Source: Oscillospiraceae bacterium (GTDB taxonomy: Bacteria > Bacillota > Clostridia > Oscillospirales > Oscillospiraceae). From it: a DNA stretch of 64,000 nt. Under the pieces are notes generated by a model, which was not told the DNA's origin, made no database searches, and worked only from the letters and a program-made list of their open reading frames with translations. Numbering within the stretch: position 1 is the stretch's first letter; the number at the start of each line of letters is the position of its first letter. The position numbers and the translations under genes are program-made. Shown here piece after piece: positions 38,416 through 46,586 of this stretch. The stretch covers positions 33,357-97,356 of the forward strand of contig SVLK01000005.1 of NCBI GenBank assembly GCA_015067975.1, read 5' to 3'.

Positions 38416-39548
38416 AGAAAAATCTGCTGAAAAACAGCGGTGTGCAGTCGCTGCTGTCCTCTTTGATCTGCATTGTGCTGGGTCTGCTGATCGGCTATGT
38501 GGTGTTGCTGTTCATCAATCCCGCCGGAGCCGGTGAGGCGATCGCGACGGTCATCAAAAACTTTATGACCTACAGTAAGCCGGAAACCCAGATGAAATAT
38601 CTGGGCAGCACGCTGGTGAAAACGGCGCCGCTGCTGATGTGCTCGCTGTCCATTCTCTTTGCTTATAAAGTGGGCCTGTTCAATATCGGCGCCGCCGGCC
38701 AGTATTGTGCCGGTGTGGGTCTGGCACTGTATAGCGCGCTGGCATGGCAGCTGCCTTGGTGGGCCTGCCTGCTGCTGGCCATGGCTGCCGGTGCGCTGCT
38801 GGGCGCTGTCAGCGGTCTGCTGAAAGCCTATTGCAACGTCAATGAAGTGATCTCCGGTATCATGCTCAACTGGATCACCCTGTATCTGGTCAACATGCTG
38901 CTCACGTTGGTGAAGGAAGAAACCAGCCCCTATACGCTGCATATTTCCACCGTGAACGAATCGGCACTGATCCCCTCTCTGGGACTGGGCAAGCTGTTCA
39001 CCAATAACCAGTATGTGACCATTGCCATTCCTCTGGCCATCATCATGGCTTTTGCGGTATGGATCGTGTTGGACAAGACCCGCTTTGGCTATGAACTGAA
39101 GGCAACGGGTAACAACAAAAATGCTGCCAAATACTGCGGTATGGCGGAAAAACGCAACATTATTGTCACGCTGATCATCGGCGGCGCGCTGGCCGGTATG
39201 GGTGCCGCGCTGCTGTATCTCACCGGATTTGAGCAGTGGCAGTGCTCTACATCCTCTGTGCCCGGCATGGGCTTCAGCGGCATCTCCGCTGCCTTTTTGG
39301 GCGGTCTCCATCCCGTGGGTGCAGTGCTGTCTTCTTTCTTCATTCAGCATATCACCGTGGGCGGTGCTTATGTGGATAAAACCATGTACTGTGCGCAGAT
39401 CTCCGATTTGATCAGTTCCATTATCATCTACCTGTGCGGCTTCGTGCTGTTTATGAAGTATGCCATGAATGCCGGCATTGCCAAGCGTGAAGAAAAGGCT
39501 GCCGCTAAACTGGCTGCCAAGACCGAGGAGAAAGGGGGCGAACAGTAA
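38412..39548 (+). CDS. Nucleoside ABC transporter permease (YufP/NupP-like)
   Basis: Multi-TM protein; LFNIGAAGQYCAGVG, NVNEVISGIMLNWI; 4-bp overlap with upstream CDS. Confidence 0.9.
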   Translation: MKKNLLKNSGVQSLLSSLICIVLGLLIGYVVLLFINPAGAGEAIATVIKNFMTYSKPETQMKYLGSTLVKTAPLLMCSLSILFAYKVGLFNIGAAGQYCAGVGLALYSALAWQLPWWACLLLAMAAGALLGAVSGLLKAYCNVNEVISGIMLNWITLYLVNMLLTLVKEETSPYTLHISTVNESALIPSLGLGKLFTNNQYVTIAIPLAIIMAFAVWIVLDKTRFGYELKATGNNKNAAKYCGMAEKRNIIVTLIIGGALAGMGAALLYLTGFEQWQCSTSSVPGMGFSGISAAFLGGLHPVGAVLSSFFIQHITVGGAYVDKTMYCAQISDLISSIIIYLCGFVLFMKYAMNAGIAKREEKAAAKLAAKTEEKGGEQ

Positions 39549-40489
39549 TGCTGCTTCTGCTTCAATATACATTAACTTTCTCCTCCGTGCTGATTTTGGT
39601 GGCACTGGGCGGCTGTATCTCTGAGCGTTCCGGCGTCATTAACCTGGGTCTGGAAGGCATCATGGTCATGGGTGCCATGGGCGGCGCACTGACTATGCGC
39701 TATCTGCCGGAAGGCAGCAGCGCCATTGTCATCATTCTGGCGGTATTGCTGATCTCTATGCTGGTGGGCGTGCTGTATTCGTCTATGCTGGCTGTGGCTG
39801 CTATTAACTTTAAGGCAGACCAGACCATCGTAGGTACGGCTCTGAATATGCTGGGCACGGCCGGTGCCACGGTCATCGTCAAGGCCATCAATACAGCGGC
39901 CAATCCTGATGATGTGTCCTCCGCCGTGCAGTATGCCATTCCCAAGCAGGCCTTCTTTGTGAAATTGGGCAGTTTCGAGTTCAGCTGGTTCATGCTGGTG
40001 ACGCTGATCGCCCTGTTGGTTGTGTATGTCATGCTCTATAAGACCCGCTTCGGCCTGCGGCTGATGGCCTGCGGCGAGCATCCTCAGGCGGCAGACAGTG
40101 TAGGTATCAATGTGTACAAGATGCGCTGGGCCGGTGTGCTGATCTCCGGTGCACTGGGCGGTCTGGGCGGCATCGTGTTCATTACCACCGGTGTGTCCGA
40201 GTGGCGCTTTGAAAACGGTGTGGCAGGCTTTGGCTTCCTGGCACTGGCGGTCATGATCTTCGGCCAGTGGAAGCCGCTGCGCATTGCGCTGTCTGCGCTG
40301 CTGTTCGGTTTGTTCCGCGCTCTGTCCAACGTGTATGTGGGCTTTGATTTCCTGGTGGCGCTGAATCTTCCCAGCCAGATCTATAACATGATGCCCTACA
40401 TTATCTCTCTGCTGGTGCTGGCCTTCACTTCCAAAAAGTCCCGCGCACCCAAGGCCGAGGGTATCCCCTACGACAAGGGCCAGCGCTGA
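39548..40489 (+). CDS. Nucleoside ABC transporter permease (YufQ/NupQ-like)
   Basis: GGCISERSGVINLGLEGIMVMGAMG, GLRLMACGEHPQAADSVGINVYKMRW; 1-bp overlap. Confidence 0.92.
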   Translation: MLLLLQYTLTFSSVLILVALGGCISERSGVINLGLEGIMVMGAMGGALTMRYLPEGSSAIVIILAVLLISMLVGVLYSSMLAVAAINFKADQTIVGTALNMLGTAGATVIVKAINTAANPDDVSSAVQYAIPKQAFFVKLGSFEFSWFMLVTLIALLVVYVMLYKTRFGLRLMACGEHPQAADSVGINVYKMRWAGVLISGALGGLGGIVFITTGVSEWRFENGVAGFGFLALAVMIFGQWKPLRIALSALLFGLFRALSNVYVGFDFLVALNLPSQIYNMMPYIISLLVLAFTSKKSRAPKAEGIPYDKGQR

Positions 40490-40504
40490 AAATTGCATTT
40501 TATT

Positions 40505-40536
40505 AAAAAGACGACCCATCGGGTCGTCTTTTTTTG
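40505..40536. terminator. Bidirectional terminator
   Basis: AAAAAGACGACCCATCGGGTCGTCTTTTTTT. Confidence 0.85.
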
Positions 40537-41433
40537 TCACAAAACAAATGAAGAAAGTGCAAAAGCTATGCCATAAGAGAGCGCAGCATGCGCAGCTTTT
40601 GCACATAAATAGCGCAGAAAATGCACGGGAGTGCCCTCTAAAACGGCGGCAGTCTGCAAATGTACGCTGATCCCACCCCAGCCCAACAGAGCGGCAGCCA
40701 TGGCAAAATCTGCGTGGCCGTTCCCTAACTGCAAAATGCCGTTGGTCAGTTCCACGGCGCCCAACAGCAGTGGGTGAGAGAGGTTGGTGGTGGAAGAAAA
40801 GAGCTGCAGCAGCGTGATAAAAAACACCACGAAAGCGCAGATCTGCACCATGCTGCTGCCGGCAGAAGAAATGGCATGCACCAGTGCTGCAGAAAAAGGC
40901 GGCGGAGTTGAGTAGTGCTGTGCTCCAAGCGCGGAGGTCGTTTTCTTTCGAAAGATAATTCCCAGCAGTGCAGCGCAAAACACATGGATGAGATAGAGAT
41001 AAACGCCTATGCGCAAGCTGCCGAAACGGCCCAGGCCAACCATGCCGAGAATGAAGGCCGGGCCGGCATTATTGCAGAACAGCAGCAGATGCTGCACTTC
41101 TTCACCACGTAACCGACCGCTTTTGTACATTTGACAGATCATCCGCGCGCCTAACGGATATCCGCCAAGAATCCCCAGAAAAAAGACCATGAGTCCATCG
41201 CTGCTGCAGCCCCAAAGTCTGCCGCCTGCGCGTGAAACGGCACGCGGAAAAAACTGAGGAGGAGTAAGGGACACAAAGAGTCCTGACAGCACAAAAAAGG
41301 GGAAGAGAGAGGGAATCACCGAATAAGCACAAAGCTGCAGAGCCTGCCGCACGGCCTGAGCGGCTTGCGCCGATAAAGCCAGCACACCAAGCATAGCGCA
41401 CAATAGAATTCCTGCTGTAAGACGTTGTTTCAC
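40537..41433 (-). CDS. YlbJ-like sporulation/nucleoside-recognition-domain membrane protein (GTG start)
   Basis: SVIPSLFPFFVLSGLFV, LGILGGYPLGARMICQMYKSGRL, FCNNAGPAFILGMVG; AGGGGGTG upstream of GTG. Confidence 0.75.
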   Translation of the reverse strand: MKQRLTAGILLCAMLGVLALSAQAAQAVRQALQLCAYSVIPSLFPFFVLSGLFVSLTPPQFFPRAVSRAGGRLWGCSSDGLMVFFLGILGGYPLGARMICQMYKSGRLRGEEVQHLLLFCNNAGPAFILGMVGLGRFGSLRIGVYLYLIHVFCAALLGIIFRKKTTSALGAQHYSTPPPFSAALVHAISSAGSSMVQICAFVVFFITLLQLFSSTTNLSHPLLLGAVELTNGILQLGNGHADFAMAAALLGWGGISVHLQTAAVLEGTPVHFLRYLCAKAAHAALSYGIAFALSSFVL

Positions 41434-41531
41434 AGACACACCCCCTAAAAAACATATGCCGGACAAAACAAACGCATAACTGCAGCAAGTTTTCGTGGTA
41501 AGACGCATAAGTTTTGACAGGGAGGTGGGTC

Positions 41532-41813
41532 ATGGAGAGACGAAAAATAGCGCAGATGGGATTAAAGGCGATGGAACATCTGGACTTGCCGGGAGAATTG
41601 ACACCGGGGGTGCCGGATATGCAGCTCCTTGGCAGCCGCCAGTTTTTCATGACACAGCACAAAGGAGTGGTTTCCTACAGTCCGGAAACAATCGAAATTG
41701 ACGGCGGCACTATGCTGGTGCGGCTGGTAGGGCGGGAATTGCAGCTGTTGGCCATGACGGAGAGGGAGCTCCGCGTGGCAGGATGCATTGAGAAAGTGGA
41801 ACTGGTGGAGTAG
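41532..41813 (+). CDS. yqfC: YqfC-like sporulation protein
   Basis: ELTPGVPDMQLLGSRQFFMTQHKGVVSYSPETIEIDGGTMLVRLVGRELQL; adjacent to yqfD. Confidence 0.88.
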   Translation: MERRKIAQMGLKAMEHLDLPGELTPGVPDMQLLGSRQFFMTQHKGVVSYSPETIEIDGGTMLVRLVGRELQLLAMTERELRVAGCIEKVELVE

Positions 41814-42998
41814 ATGTATCGCAAAATAACCAACTTTCTGCGAGGATATGTGACAGTACGGGTAGAGAGTCCCTATCCCGAACAGATGATCAATCTATGT
41901 GCTGCTCACGAGATCCCCTTTTGGGATCTATGCTGGACAGACGAGATCTCTTTTCGCATGTGCACCACCCGCAGCGGAGCGCGGCGTTTGCGCCGGATCG
42001 GCGAAAGCAGCGCTGCGGTGACGGTGGGGCGGGAACGTGGTGCACCGGTACTGCTGGGGCGGCTGCGGCATCATTATGCGCTGCTGACGGGGCTGGTCGC
42101 CCTGCTTTTGTTTTTATTTGGCGGCAATTTTTTCATCTGGGGCTTTGAAGTCAACGGAAACGAAACCGTGCCGACAGAAACGATTTTACGAGCCTTGGAG
42201 GATTACGGCATCACGGTTGGCTCGCTGGGGATGAAAATCGATCAGGAGCGCCTGCGCAATCATGTACTGCTGGAACTGCCGGATATTTCATGGCTGGTGG
42301 TCAATGTAAAGGGATGTACCGCTCATGTGCAGGTGGTGGAGCGGCTGCGGCCGCCGCAGATTTTAGATGATGCGGATATCAGCAATGTGGTGGCGTCGCG
42401 GGATGGACTGGTGACAACAATACGGGTACTGGACGGAAAGGGCCAGGTGAGTGAAGGCAGCACCGTGGTGAAAGGGCAACTGCTGATCTCCGGCGTTGCC
42501 GACAGCAGCCAAAGCGGCGTGCGTTTGATGCACAGTCTGGGTGAAGTGTGGGCCAGAACATGGTACGATCTGTCGGTGCTCGTGCCGTTGACGGTGGAGG
42601 CACAGACGCAGCAAGAGGAGGAAACCTTTCGAATTTCACTTGATTTTGGGAAACGGCGAAAAAAATTGTACGCAAAGGGTAGCATGATGGCGGCAGATTG
42701 TGATAAAATAATCCAATACAAACCGCTGACGCTGCCCGGTGGCTTTTTGCTGCCTGTCACGGTGATGACGGAACGAACGGCTCACTATGCGACTGTACCG
42801 CTGCACCGCACCGCGGAACAAGCCTATGAAGAGGGAAAGACGGAACTGCTGGAACTGCTACAGCAACAGATGACGGAAAGCGGCAGCATCAAAGAAACAC
42901 GGTTTGCTGCGGCGCAGCAAGGGAATTGTCTGTTGGTGACGCTGCGGGCAGAATGTTTGGAACAGATCGGACAGCAGGTGATGCTGCCCAAAGAATAA
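41814..42998 (+). CDS. yqfD: YqfD-like sporulation protein
   Basis: FLRGYVTVRVESPYPEQMINLCAAHEIPFWDLCW...; synteny with yqfC and phoH. Confidence 0.9.
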   Translation: MYRKITNFLRGYVTVRVESPYPEQMINLCAAHEIPFWDLCWTDEISFRMCTTRSGARRLRRIGESSAAVTVGRERGAPVLLGRLRHHYALLTGLVALLLFLFGGNFFIWGFEVNGNETVPTETILRALEDYGITVGSLGMKIDQERLRNHVLLELPDISWLVVNVKGCTAHVQVVERLRPPQILDDADISNVVASRDGLVTTIRVLDGKGQVSEGSTVVKGQLLISGVADSSQSGVRLMHSLGEVWARTWYDLSVLVPLTVEAQTQQEEETFRISLDFGKRRKKLYAKGSMMAADCDKIIQYKPLTLPGGFLLPVTVMTERTAHYATVPLHRTAEQAYEEGKTELLELLQQQMTESGSIKETRFAAAQQGNCLLVTLRAECLEQIGQQVMLPKE

Positions 42999-43027
42999 AT
43001 CCAACCACGAAAGAGAGAAGGGATCTC

Positions 43028-43996
43028 ATGGAACAGCGCATCAGTATGGAACGCATGGAAGAGGCCATCAATCTGTTTGGCTCTTTTGACGAGAATATCC
43101 GTTTGCTGGAAACGGAACTGCATGTCACGGTGGTAAACCGCGGCGGAGAACTGTGTATTTCCGGCGACGTGGAAAATGTGATGCTGGCCACCAAGGCGGT
43201 GGAGGCTTTGCTGACGCTGTCGGCCAAGGGCGAGGTGATCAACGCCCAGCATGTGCGCTACGTGATTGGCCTTTGCCGCAGCGGACAGAGCGAACGGGTG
43301 GCGGAACTGACGCAGGATGTGATCTGCATCACCTCCAAGGGGCGTCCCGTAAAGCCTAAAACCATTGGCCAAAAGCAGTATGTGGATTCCATTCTGGAAA
43401 ATACAGTGACCATCGGCGTAGGACCTGCCGGTACGGGCAAGACGTATCTGGCGGTGGCTGCGGCGGTGGCCGCATTCCGGGACAAGCAGATCAACCGAAT
43501 CATCCTCACCCGACCAGCGGTGGAGGCCGGCGAGCGGTTGGGTTTCCTGCCCGGCGATCTGCAGAGTAAGGTGGATCCTTATCTCCGGCCACTGTATGAC
43601 GCTCTTTTTGATATGCTGGGTGCGGAGACGTACCAAAAGTATCTGGAGCGGGGCAATATCGAAGTGGCGCCTCTGGCCTATATGCGCGGCCGTACACTGG
43701 ACGACAGCTTTATCATTCTCGATGAAGCGCAGAATACCAGCCGTGAGCAGATGAAGATGTTCCTGACCCGCATGGGGTTTGGCTCCAAAGTGGTCATTAC
43801 CGGCGATATTACCCAGATCGACCTGCCGGGGGACAAGCCCAGCGGACTGAAGGAGGCCATGAAGGTGCTGCGCGGCGTAGAGGGTGTGGGGATCTGCGAG
43901 CTTTCTCAGCAGGACGTGGTACGCCACGTGATGGTGCAGCGGATCATCGAGGCCTATGCCAAATATGAAGACCGCAAGGGAGGGGCACGCAAGTGA
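43028..43996 (+). CDS. phoH: PhoH-family ATPase
   Basis: GVGPAGTGKTYLAVAAAV, LTRPAVEAGERLGFLPGDLQSKVDPYLRPLYDAL, IILDEAQNTSREQMKMFLTRMG. Confidence 0.97.
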   Translation: MEQRISMERMEEAINLFGSFDENIRLLETELHVTVVNRGGELCISGDVENVMLATKAVEALLTLSAKGEVINAQHVRYVIGLCRSGQSERVAELTQDVICITSKGRPVKPKTIGQKQYVDSILENTVTIGVGPAGTGKTYLAVAAAVAAFRDKQINRIILTRPAVEAGERLGFLPGDLQSKVDPYLRPLYDALFDMLGAETYQKYLERGNIEVAPLAYMRGRTLDDSFIILDEAQNTSREQMKMFLTRMGFGSKVVITGDITQIDLPGDKPSGLKEAMKVLRGVEGVGICELSQQDVVRHVMVQRIIEAYAKYEDRKGGARK

Positions 43997-44481
43997 AGCA
44001 TAAGATTTCCGTTACCGGCGCACGCTCCGGTATCAACTCCCCTGCACTGGCGGCCATGCTGCGCCGCACGGTGAAGGCAGCGCTGGCGGCAGAGGACATG
44101 GAACTGCCGTGTGAGATCAACATCCTGCTGACGGATGATGAGGGAATCCGGGAAGTAAACAGGGAGATGCGTGACATTGACAGCGCCACGGACGTGCTCA
44201 GCTTCCCTATGTTCGATCTGCTTCCCGGAGAGCATCCCGATGAGATGGATGCCGATCCGGCCACGGATCTGATCCCACTGGGAGATATGTGCATCAGCGT
44301 CGAGCGTGCCCATGCGCAGGCGGAGGAATACGGTCACAGCTTTGATCGGGAGATCTGCTATCTGGCAGTACATTCTGTGCTGCACCTGCTGGGGTACGAT
44401 CATCTTGATGAAGGTGAAATGAAACGCCAAATGCGCGCAAGGGAAGAAGAAATCATGCAGCAGCTGAAGCTGGAACGGTAA
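43993..44481 (+). CDS. ybeY: Endoribonuclease YbeY
   Basis: ATDVLSFPM, LGDMCISVERA, HSVLHLLGYDHLDEGEMKRQMRAREEEIM; GTG start, 4-bp overlap with phoH. Confidence 0.96.
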   Translation: MKHKISVTGARSGINSPALAAMLRRTVKAALAAEDMELPCEINILLTDDEGIREVNREMRDIDSATDVLSFPMFDLLPGEHPDEMDADPATDLIPLGDMCISVERAHAQAEEYGHSFDREICYLAVHSVLHLLGYDHLDEGEMKRQMRAREEEIMQQLKLER

Positions 44482-44485
44482 GCAG

Positions 44486-44695
44486 ATGAAAAAGACGCTT
44501 TTTTGGCTTGCCATATGGGCAGCTGCCCTATTGCTGCTGCTATTTGTTGTGTTCTGTGTAAAAGACACGATATACTACAGTGCTGCTATGAACAGCGCGC
44601 CGCTGCGCGTGTTTTATCTGGTACGCGCTATCGAATTTGCCCTGCCGGCGGCCATCTGCGGCGGTGCGGCATGGATTTTGAAAAAGAAAACATAA
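44486..44695 (+). CDS. Small two-TM membrane protein between ybeY and era
   Basis: MKKTLFWLAIWAAALLLLLFVVFCVKDTIYYSAAMNSAPLRVFYLVRAIEFALPAAICGGAAWILKKKT. Confidence 0.65.
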   Translation: MKKTLFWLAIWAAALLLLLFVVFCVKDTIYYSAAMNSAPLRVFYLVRAIEFALPAAICGGAAWILKKKT

Positions 44696-44723
44696 TTGCT
44701 CAAGAAAGTTGAGGATCAGGAGA

Positions 44724-45623
44724 ATGAATATTACCAAAACTGCGATGATCACCGTATGCGGTCGCCCCAACGTGGGAAAATCCAGCCTGACCAATGCGCT
44801 GGTGGGCGAAAAAATCGCTATCGTATCCAACAAGCCCCAGACCACCCGTAACCGTATTTACGGCGTGGTCAACCGTGGAGATACCCAGTATGTGCTGCTG
44901 GATACGCCGGGTCTGCATAAGCCCCGTTCCCGTCTGGGCGATTACATGGTAAAAGTGGTGCGCGAAAGTCTGGCGGAAGTAGAGGCGGCGTTGCTGCTGG
45001 TAGAGCCCATTGCCCATGTAGGTGAGCCGGAGAAGATTTTGATCCAGCGTATGCAGGAAGAGCAGATTCCCGCCATTTTGTGCATCAACAAGGTGGACAT
45101 GGTGGAGAAGAAGGAAGAACTGCTGGAGGTCATCGCAGCCTATAGCCAGTATTACGACGGCTTTGAGGCCATCATCCCCATTTCTGCCCGCACCGGCGAC
45201 GGATTGGAGGAACTGATGGTGCAGCTGAGCAAGTATGCCGAGGAAGGTCCTCAGCTGTTCCCCGACGGCATGACCACCGATCAGCCTGATGCACAGGTGT
45301 GCGCTGAGATCGTGCGCGAAAAGATGCTGCACTGCCTCGACAAGGAGATCCCTCACGGCACGGCGGTGGAAGTGACCCGTTTCACCGAGCGTGAGAGCGG
45401 CATCATTGATTTGGATGTGACCATTTATTGCGAAAAGTCCAGCCACAAGGGGATTATCATCGGCAAGGGCGGCGAGATGATGAAGAAAATCTCTTCGCTG
45501 GCCCGCCGCGACATTGAGCGCTTTATGGGCACCAAGGTGTATATGGAAACTTGGGTAAAGGTGAAGGAAAACTGGCGCGACAATGCCAATTTCATCAGAT
45601 CGCAGGGCTACGACGAGCAGTAA
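44724..45623 (+). CDS. era: GTPase Era
   Basis: CGRPNVGKSSLTNALVGEKIAIVSNKPQTTRNRIYG, DTPGLHKP, NKVD, KH domain KGIIIGKGGEMMKKI. Confidence 0.97.
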   Translation: MNITKTAMITVCGRPNVGKSSLTNALVGEKIAIVSNKPQTTRNRIYGVVNRGDTQYVLLDTPGLHKPRSRLGDYMVKVVRESLAEVEAALLLVEPIAHVGEPEKILIQRMQEEQIPAILCINKVDMVEKKEELLEVIAAYSQYYDGFEAIIPISARTGDGLEELMVQLSKYAEEGPQLFPDGMTTDQPDAQVCAEIVREKMLHCLDKEIPHGTAVEVTRFTERESGIIDLDVTIYCEKSSHKGIIIGKGGEMMKKISSLARRDIERFMGTKVYMETWVKVKENWRDNANFIRSQGYDEQ

Positions 45624-45683
45624 TAATTCCCACCTATAACCCGCTGCCTGCCGGCACAAGCTAAGTGCAGGGAGGTGGCGCAT

Positions 45684-45776
45684 ATGGACGCGGAAAACTG
45701 TTGGCGGCTGTTTTGTGAAACAGGTGCGCCGGAACTGTACCTTTTTTATCGCGCGGCAAACCGGCGGGACGGCTGA
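45684..45776 (+). CDS. yqzL: YqzL-family microprotein (30 aa)
   Basis: GGGAGGTGGCGCAT-ATG; MDAENCWRLFCETGAPELYLFYRAANRRDG (W..F..TG....YL.Y pattern); sits between era and recO. Confidence 0.75.
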   Translation: MDAENCWRLFCETGAPELYLFYRAANRRDG

Positions 45777-45809
45777 GGCTGTCCCGTCAGCTGCAAAGGA
45801 GTTTACATA

Positions 45810-46571
45810 ATGCAAAATGCAAAAATCGTGACCTCCGGCATCGTGCTGCGGGAGACGGAAACAAAGGAAACGGACAAGATCCTGACGGTGCTGACGGCAG
45901 ACTTGGGCAAGATAGCGCTGATCGCCCGCGGTGCACGGCGGAAGAACAGTCGTATTGCTGCAGCCAGCCAGATTCTCGCCTATTCAGAACTGACGCTCTA
46001 TAAGCGGGGCAACTGGTACATGCTGGACGAGGCATCCACGCTGGAGCTGTTTCGCGGTGTGCAGGAGGATTTCACGCTGCTGAGTCTGGCCTCCTATTTT
46101 GCGGAGCTGACAGAAGCGGTAACGGAGGAAGGCGAAGAAAGTCGGGAAATCTTGCCGCTGCTGCTCAATGCGTTGTATGCACTGGGCACGCTGAAAAAAG
46201 ACCCGCGGCAGGTGAAAGCGGCGTTTGAGTTGCGATTGTTGGCATTGTGCGGCTTTGAACCTCTATGGGATGGCTGCGCCATCTGCGGCGCGCAGCGGCC
46301 GGAAAATCCCATGCTGGATGTGGTGCGAGGCTTTGTGCACTGCGGTAAATGCAAAGAACAGGGCGGATTGTCCATGCCGTTGGGAACGGGAGGGTTGACC
46401 GCCATGGAGCATATCCTCGGTTGTCCGCCCAAACGGCTGTACAGTTTTGCGCTGGATGCGCCGCAGCTGCAGATGCTTTCCCATGCAGCGGAGGCGTTTG
46501 CGGCGGCGCAGCTGGAGCGGGGATTCCGCACGCTGGAGTATTATAAGTCGATTTTGCCGCCCGAGCGGTAA
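45810..46571 (+). CDS. recO: DNA repair protein RecO
   Basis: VTSGIVLRETETKETDKILTVLTADLGKIALIARGARRKNSR; CxxC zinc motifs (CAIC, CGKC). Confidence 0.94.
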   Translation: MQNAKIVTSGIVLRETETKETDKILTVLTADLGKIALIARGARRKNSRIAAASQILAYSELTLYKRGNWYMLDEASTLELFRGVQEDFTLLSLASYFAELTEAVTEEGEESREILPLLLNALYALGTLKKDPRQVKAAFELRLLALCGFEPLWDGCAICGAQRPENPMLDVVRGFVHCGKCKEQGGLSMPLGTGGLTAMEHILGCPPKRLYSFALDAPQLQMLSHAAEAFAAAQLERGFRTLEYYKSILPPER

Positions 46572-46586
46572 GAGGAAGAAACGATC

